From the NCBI RefSeq assembly GCF_002086695.1, contig NZ_MVIH01000007.1, forward strand, positions 124,001 through 188,000: a stretch of 64,000 nt of DNA, given 5' to 3'. Source of the DNA: Mycolicibacterium rhodesiae. GTDB taxonomy: Bacteria > Actinomycetota > Actinomycetes > Mycobacteriales > Mycobacteriaceae. Made by a program: the position numbers and the translations under genes. Shown piece after piece: positions 59,340 through 64,000 of the stretch (its first letter is position 1; each line of letters begins with the position of its first letter). Under the pieces are notes generated by a model. That model did no database searches, was not told where the DNA came from, and saw nothing but the letters and a program-made list of their open reading frames with translations.

Positions 59340-59935
59340 TCCGCGTAGGACAGCTGCTGCTGGTCGTCGCGGCGCTACTGCTGTGGGCGGCCTCCCGGCT
59401 CACCTGGGTATCGGTGACGTCGTTCGACGGTCTAGGGCAGCCCAAGACGGTGACGCTGACCGGTGCCAGCTGGTCCAACGCCCTCGTGCCGTTGGCCGTC
59501 CTGCTGCTGGCCGCCGCGGTGGCCGGCCTGGCGGTACGGGGATGGGGCCTGCGCGCGGTCGCGGTGCTGGTGGCGGTGGTGACCCTGCTGCTCGGATACC
59601 TCGGTGTCAGCTTGATCCGCACCCCGGATGTCGGTCCGCGCGCCGCCGAACTGGCCCAGATCCCGGTGCACACGCTGGTCGCCAGCAGCAGGCAGTACCT
59701 GGGCGCCGGTCTGACCCTGGGCGCCGCGGCATGTGCCCTGGTCGCTGCCGTGCTGCTGATGCGCTCGGCGGCCTCCGGACGTCAGGCCACCGCCAAATAT
59801 GCGGCACCGGCAGTTCGTCGTAGCGCCGCGCGTAGCGAGGACACGGATACGGGCGTATCGGAGCGAGGCATGTGGGATGCGCTCGACGAAGGTGTCGATC
59901 CCACAGATCGTCGTACCGAGACCGAGGGTCGGTGA
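59336..59935 (+). CDS. Trp-biosynthesis-associated membrane protein (TIGR02234)
   Basis: 199 residues with four membrane helices (about 5-21, 45-65, 70-91 and 121-144) and a hydrophilic acidic C-terminal tail ending [10 protein letters not shown]. Rv1610 holds the same place between trpE and trpC. The family is defined by its constant link to trp genes; its function is not established. GTG 59336 overlaps the trpE stop (GTGA). Confidence 0.87.
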   Translation: MIRVGQLLLVVAALLLWAASRLTWVSVTSFDGLGQPKTVTLTGASWSNALVPLAVLLLAAAVAGLAVRGWGLRAVAVLVAVVTLLLGYLGVSLIRTPDVGPRAAELAQIPVHTLVASSRQYLGAGLTLGAAACALVAAVLLMRSAASGRQATAKYAAPAVRRSAARSEDTDTGVSERGMWDALDEGVDPTDRRTETEGR

Positions 59936-60016
59936 CGGATGCGCGGCTCGATACGACTACCCTTCACTGGACGACGCAAGCGAGATCGCCAGGGCGTGAG
60001 AAGGGATCCGGCAGCC

Positions 60017-60835
60017 ATGAGTTCGGCAAGCGTGCTCGACTCGATCATCGAGGGAGTGCGTGCCGACGTTGCCGCCCGCGAGGCGATCATCAGTCTGGCT
60101 GAGGTCAAGGCCGCCGCGGAGGCCGCACCGGCCCCGCTGAACGTACTGGCCGCGCTGCGCGCGCCTGGCATCGCCGTCATCGCCGAAGTGAAGCGCGCCA
60201 GCCCTTCCCGCGGCCAGCTGGCCAATATCGCCGACCCCGCCGAGCTGGCTCGCGCCTATGAGAGCGGCGGCGCCCGGGTGATCAGCGTGCTCACCGAGGA
60301 ACGCCGTTTCCACGGGTCGCTGGCCGACTTGGACACGGTACGGGCCGCCGTGCGAATTCCGGTGCTGCGCAAAGACTTCATCGTGCGGCCGTATCAGATT
60401 CACGAGGCCAGGGCGCACGGCGCGGACATGCTGCTGCTGATCGTCGCCGCGCTCGAGCAGCCGGCCCTCGAGTCGCTGCTGGAGCGCACCGAGTCGCTCG
60501 GCATGACCGCGCTCGTCGAGGTGCATACCGAGGAAGAAGCCGACCGGGCGCTGCAGGCCGGGGCCAAGGTCATCGGTGTCAACGCCCGCGACCTCAAGAC
60601 GCTGGAGGTGGATCGGGACTGCTTCGCGCGGATCGCGCCGGGGCTGCCGTCCGACATCATCCGGGTCGCCGAATCCGGTGTACGGGGCACCGGTGACCTG
60701 TTGGCGTACGCCGGCGCCGGAGCCGACGCGGTGTTGGTGGGCGAAGGTCTGGTCACCAGCGGGGACCCACGCAGCGCCGTCGCAGACCTGGTGACCGCGG
60801 GAGCCCATCCTTCCTGCCCGAAACCCGCTCGCTGA
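60017..60835 (+). CDS. trpC: Indole-3-glycerol phosphate synthase
   Basis: 272 residues. TIM barrel marks: [15 protein letters not shown] with the catalytic Lys and Glu, [64 protein letters not shown]. It closes the indole ring from CdRP, the product of PriA acting as TrpF. It is monofunctional, without a TrpF half. The 81-nt gap before it shows no clear promoter. Confidence 0.97.
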   Translation: MSSASVLDSIIEGVRADVAAREAIISLAEVKAAAEAAPAPLNVLAALRAPGIAVIAEVKRASPSRGQLANIADPAELARAYESGGARVISVLTEERRFHGSLADLDTVRAAVRIPVLRKDFIVRPYQIHEARAHGADMLLLIVAALEQPALESLLERTESLGMTALVEVHTEEEADRALQAGAKVIGVNARDLKTLEVDRDCFARIAPGLPSDIIRVAESGVRGTGDLLAYAGAGADAVLVGEGLVTSGDPRSAVADLVTAGAHPSCPKPAR

Positions 60836-60838
60836 GTC

Positions 60839-62110
60839 GTGGCTGATATCTCCACTCCGAACGTGCCGCGCATGAGCGCGGCCGTGGCCGAGCAGACGTT
60901 GCACGAACCCGATGCCCGCGGGCACTTCGGCGCTTACGGCGGGCGGTATGTGGCCGAAGCGCTGATGGCTGTGATCGAAGAGGTGACGGCCGCCTACGAA
61001 AAGGCTCGCACCGACCAAGAGTTCTTGGATCGCCTCGACAATCTGCAGACCCACTACGCCGGGCGCCCGTCGCCGCTGTACGAAGCTGTCCGGCTGAGCG
61101 AACACCTCGGTGGGGCGCGGATCTTCCTCAAGCGCGAGGACCTGAACCACACCGGCTCGCACAAGATCAACAACGTGCTCGGCCAGGCGTTGCTGGCCAA
61201 GCAGATGGGCAAGACCCGGGTGATCGCGGAGACCGGGGCCGGCCAGCACGGCGTGGCGACCGCGACCGCCTGTGCGCTGCTGGGGCTGGAGTGCGTGATC
61301 TACATGGGCGCGGTGGACACCGCCCGCCAGGCGCTCAACGTCGCGCGGATGCGGCTACTTGGTGCCGAGGTGGTGTCGGTGGAGTCCGGCTCCAAGACTC
61401 TCAAGGACGCCATCAACGACGCATTCCGTGACTGGGTCACCAACGCCGACAGCACGTATTACTGCTTCGGGACCGCTGCCGGGCCGCACCCGTTCCCGAT
61501 GATGGTGCGCGATTTCCAGCGCATCATCGGCCTAGAGGCGCGGGCACAGATGCTGGCGCAAGCCGGGCGACTGCCCGACGCGGTGGCCGCCTGCGTGGGC
61601 GGTGGGTCCAACGCGATCGGCATCTTCCATCCGTTCATCGATGACGTGGGAGTGCGGCTGATCGGTTACGAGGCGGCCGGTGACGGCGTCGAAACCGGCA
61701 GGCACGCAGCAACATTCGCCGGTGGAACGCCGGGGGCGTTCCAGGGGTCGTATTCGTATCTGCTGCAGAACGAGGACGGCCAGACCATCGAGTCGCATTC
61801 GATCTCGGCAGGTCTGGACTATCCGGGCGTCGGCCCCGAGCATGCGTTCCTCAAGGACATCGGGCGCACCGAGTATCAGCCGATCACCGACACCGAGGCC
61901 ATGGATGCGTTCCGGCTGCTGTGCCGGTTGGAGGGCATCATCCCGGCCATCGAGTCGGCGCACGCGGTGGCGGGCGTGGTGAAGCTGGCAGCTGAGTTGG
62001 GTCCCGGTTCGATGATCCTGGTCAACCTCTCCGGCCGCGGTGACAAGGACGTGGAGACGGCGGCGAAGTGGTTCGGGCTGTTCGACAAGTCCGGCCCGGG
62101 AGCCTCATGA
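60839..62110 (+). CDS. trpB: Tryptophan synthase beta chain
   Basis: 423 residues. TrpB1 type: [19 protein letters not shown] lysine in [37 protein letters not shown], and the phosphate loop [12 protein letters not shown]. It makes tryptophan from indole and serine with the alpha chain. GTG 60839 is 3 nt after the trpC stop. The N-terminal 24 residues before the conserved start are variable. Confidence 0.97.
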   Translation: MADISTPNVPRMSAAVAEQTLHEPDARGHFGAYGGRYVAEALMAVIEEVTAAYEKARTDQEFLDRLDNLQTHYAGRPSPLYEAVRLSEHLGGARIFLKREDLNHTGSHKINNVLGQALLAKQMGKTRVIAETGAGQHGVATATACALLGLECVIYMGAVDTARQALNVARMRLLGAEVVSVESGSKTLKDAINDAFRDWVTNADSTYYCFGTAAGPHPFPMMVRDFQRIIGLEARAQMLAQAGRLPDAVAACVGGGSNAIGIFHPFIDDVGVRLIGYEAAGDGVETGRHAATFAGGTPGAFQGSYSYLLQNEDGQTIESHSISAGLDYPGVGPEHAFLKDIGRTEYQPITDTEAMDAFRLLCRLEGIIPAIESAHAVAGVVKLAAELGPGSMILVNLSGRGDKDVETAAKWFGLFDKSGPGAS

Positions 62111-62919
62111 CCGTCCAGCACACCCAGGCGGGACGGCTGGGTTCGGTCTTCGCGGCGTGCCACGACGAGGGCCGCGCCGCTCTTATCGGGTATCTGCCGA
62201 CGGGGTACCCGTCTGTTGACGTGTCGATCGACGCTCTGGTGGCTCTGGTCGAATCCGGTTGCGACATAGTCGAAGTCGGCGTTCCATACTCCGATCCCGG
62301 AATGGATGGGCCGGTGATCGCGACCGCGACGGAGGCCGCGCTGCAGGGCGGTGTCCGGGTTCGCGACACCCTGCGCGCGGTGGAGGCCATCAGCGCCGCC
62401 GGTGGTCATGCGGTCGTGATGACCTACTGGAATCTCATGCTGCACTACGGAATTGACGCGTGGTCGCGCGACCTGGCCGCTGCCGGGGGACTGGGCATGA
62501 TCACCCCGGACCTGATTCCGGAAGAGGCCGACGAGTGGCTGGCCGCCGCCGAGGCGCATGATCTGGACCGGATCTTCCTGGTGGCGCCGTCGTCGACCCC
62601 GGAGCGACTGGCCAAAACCGTGCAGGCCTCGCGGGGTTTCGTCTACGCCGCGTCGACCATGGGTGTCACGGGCGCGCGGGACGCGGTGTCGAGCGCCGCG
62701 CCGGAACTCGTGCGGCGGGTCAAAGAGATTTCCGACATCCCGGTGGGGGTCGGTCTGGGTGTGCGCTCTCGTGAGCAGGCCGCCGAGATCGCGGCCTTCG
62801 CCGACGGGGTGATCGTGGGTTCGGCTCTGGTGTCGGCATTGACCGACGGGTTGGCGGCAGTGCGGACCCTGACCGAAGAATTGGCCGTGGGTGTGCGACA
62901 GAAGGTGTCCGCTTCGTGA
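62107..62919 (+). CDS. trpA: Tryptophan synthase alpha chain
   Basis: 270 residues. Catalytic Glu and Asp lie in [30 protein letters not shown] and [13 protein letters not shown] (phosphate loop region) are also conserved. It splits indole-3-glycerol phosphate and passes indole to TrpB through a tunnel. ATG 62107 overlaps trpB (ATGA). The stop overlaps lgt (GTGA). Confidence 0.97.
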   Translation: MTVQHTQAGRLGSVFAACHDEGRAALIGYLPTGYPSVDVSIDALVALVESGCDIVEVGVPYSDPGMDGPVIATATEAALQGGVRVRDTLRAVEAISAAGGHAVVMTYWNLMLHYGIDAWSRDLAAAGGLGMITPDLIPEEADEWLAAAEAHDLDRIFLVAPSSTPERLAKTVQASRGFVYAASTMGVTGARDAVSSAAPELVRRVKEISDIPVGVGLGVRSREQAAEIAAFADGVIVGSALVSALTDGLAAVRTLTEELAVGVRQKVSAS

Positions 62920-64000
62920 CGACGACCGTCTTGGCTTATTTCCCGAGTCCGCCGCAGGGCGTCTGGCATCTGGGCCCGGTACCGATTCGGGCCTATGCGC
63001 TGTGCATCATCGCCGGCATCATCGCGGCGCTGGTGATCGGTGACCGCCGCTGGGCGGCCCGTGGTGGCGAGCGGGGCGTCATCTACGACATCGCCCTGTG
63101 GGCGGTGCCGTTCGGCTTGGTCGGTGGGCGTCTCTATCACCTGATGACGGACTGGCGAACGTATTTCGCCGAGGGCGGCGCAGGTGTCGGTGCTGCGTTG
63201 CGGATCTGGGATGGCGGCCTCGGCATCTGGGGTGCGGTGGCCCTCGGCGGTGTCGGTGCGTGGATTGCGTGCCGGCGCAGAGGGATTCCGCTGCCCGCAT
63301 TCGCCGATGCGATCGCGCCGGGAATTGTGTTGGCGCAGGCGATCGGCCGGCTCGGAAACTACTTCAACCAGGAGCTGTACGGCCGCGAGACCACCGTGCC
63401 ATGGGGGATGGAGATCTTCTACCGGCGGGACTCGTCCGGGATGGTCGATGTGCATTCCCTCGACGGGGTGTCGACGGGGCAGGTCGCCGCGGTGGTGCAG
63501 CCGACGTTCCTGTACGAGCTGGTGTGGAACGTGCTGGTGTTCGCCTTCCTGATCTGGATCGACCGGCGGTTCAAGATCGGCCACGGCCGGCTGTTCGCGG
63601 CCTACGTGGCGGCGTACTGCATCGGACGGTTCTGGGTGGAGTTGCTACGCGACGACACCGCCACGCACATTGCGGGTATCCGGGTGAACTCGTTCACCTC
63701 AGTGTTCGTGTTCATCGGCGCGATCGTGTACATCATGCTGGCGCCCAAGGGCCGCGAAGATCCGGCAACGCTGGGTGGTGAGCAGCCGACGGGTGAGCCC
63801 GAGGAGGAATCGCCCGCCGAGCGGATGGCCGAAGACTTGGTGGCCGTCGCCACGGGCGGCGGTATTGTCGCCGCCGCGACCGTGGCGGCCGAGCACGACT
63901 CCGAAGATGCCGCCGCCGTTGGCGATACGGAGGAGGCTGAGCAGGCAGCCGAGCCAGAGCCAGAGCCCGAGCCGGAAGCTGAAGCGGAGCCTGAGCCGGA
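62916..64000 (+). CDS. lgt: Prolipoprotein diacylglyceryl transferase (3' end outside window)
   Basis: About 361 residues are visible, open to the window end. Seven-helix Lgt fold with the signature GRLGNYFNQELYGRETTVPWG (about residues 143-163) and HDG-type loop WDGGLGIWG. It transfers diacylglyceryl to lipobox Cys of prolipoproteins in the cytoplasmic membrane, and would serve the FAD oxidase lipoprotein among others. GTG 62916 overlaps the trpA stop. After the last helix (near 275) a long acidic tail begins, rich in Glu-Pro and Glu-Ala, as in other mycobacterial Lgt proteins. Confidence 0.95.
   Translation, partial: MTTTVLAYFPSPPQGVWHLGPVPIRAYALCIIAGIIAALVIGDRRWAARGGERGVIYDIALWAVPFGLVGGRLYHLMTDWRTYFAEGGAGVGAALRIWDGGLGIWGAVALGGVGAWIACRRRGIPLPAFADAIAPGIVLAQAIGRLGNYFNQELYGRETTVPWGMEIFYRRDSSGMVDVHSLDGVSTGQVAAVVQPTFLYELVWNVLVFAFLIWIDRRFKIGHGRLFAAYVAAYCIGRFWVELLRDDTATHIAGIRVNSFTSVFVFIGAIVYIMLAPKGREDPATLGGEQPTGEPEEESPAERMAEDLVAVATGGGIVAAATVAAEHDSEDAAAVGDTEEAEQAAEPEPEPEPEAEAEPEP
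63938..64000 (+). repeat. Glu-Pro/Glu-Ala coding repeat in lgt
   Basis: Tandem hexanucleotide-like units (gagcca, gagccc, gagccg, gaagct and variants) encode an EPEPEPEPEAEAEPEPE tail and run past the window end. Such repeats vary in length between strains by slippage. The tail is cytoplasmic by topology and its role is unknown. Confidence 0.75.

Overview
The window is high-GC actinobacterial DNA with ATG/GTG starts and gene ends that overlap by 1 to 4 nt. Gene content and order match the mycobacterial chromosome between lspA and lgt: rluA-type synthase, dnaE1, ilvA, treXYZ, bioAFD, bioB, nadABC, hisDCBHA-hisN-hisFI, bcp, trpE, trpC, trpB, trpA, lgt. Accessory genes absent from M. tuberculosis at these places, such as a complete assimilatory nitrate block, and the lack of PE/PPE genes suggest a fast-growing environmental mycobacterium (Mycolicibacterium-like). 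This is inferred from gene content only. No rRNA, tRNA, CRISPR array, insertion sequence or prophage was seen. The longest gap without a gene is about 130 nt.

Layout. 1-5444: end of lspA, an RluA-family pseudouridine synthase, a RarD-type permease, a divergent pyruvyl-transferase/membrane-protein pair, a SecDF-P1-head-like protein and two DUF202 proteins. 5559-9116: dnaE1. 9123-13793: accessory genes (transglutaminase, MerR and its probable PPOX target, SRPBCC protein, small membrane protein, MFS exporter and its TetR regulator). 13894-24005: nitrate assimilation, with a nitrate reductase fused to a diflavin reductase, NarK, NirB, NirD, the NnaR-type HemD/OmpR regulator and a siroheme-type chelatase. 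23990-33665: ilvA, then the trehalose-from-glycogen operon treX-treY-treZ behind a membrane acyltransferase. 33793-40252: biotin genes bioA, bioF, bioD and bioB, the BsaP-type auxiliary protein and a TetR regulator that fits BioQ. 40263-45844: lipase, NrtR-type Nudix regulator and nadABC. 45857-46916: deazaflavin-type nitroreductase and LysE exporter. 46995-53341: his operon. 53348-57229: accessory block (secreted FAD oxidase plus membrane protein, GntR plus orphan ABC ATPase). 57301-62919: bcp and the trp genes. 62916-64000: lgt, cut by the window end.

How the genes connect. Several regulators sit next to clear palindromes: BioQ with TGAAC-N3-GTTCA boxes before bioF and between bioQ and bioB; NrtR with a 23-bp palindrome in the nrtR-nadA gap; MerR with a 19-bp-spacer promoter before the PPOX gene; TetR with a 15-bp palindrome before the MFS gene; GntR with GTAGCGT-N7-ACGCTAC. 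The nitrate reductase and narK genes share a 25-nt upstream motif containing AC-N9-AC, as expected of GlnR. NirB needs siroheme, and the nitrate block carries a HemD-like regulator and a chelatase. No trpF is present in the trp run, and HisA is probably the bifunctional PriA, which would link the his and trp clusters. At least eight genes have a TANNNT -10 element 6-7 nt before the start codon, pointing to leaderless mRNAs.
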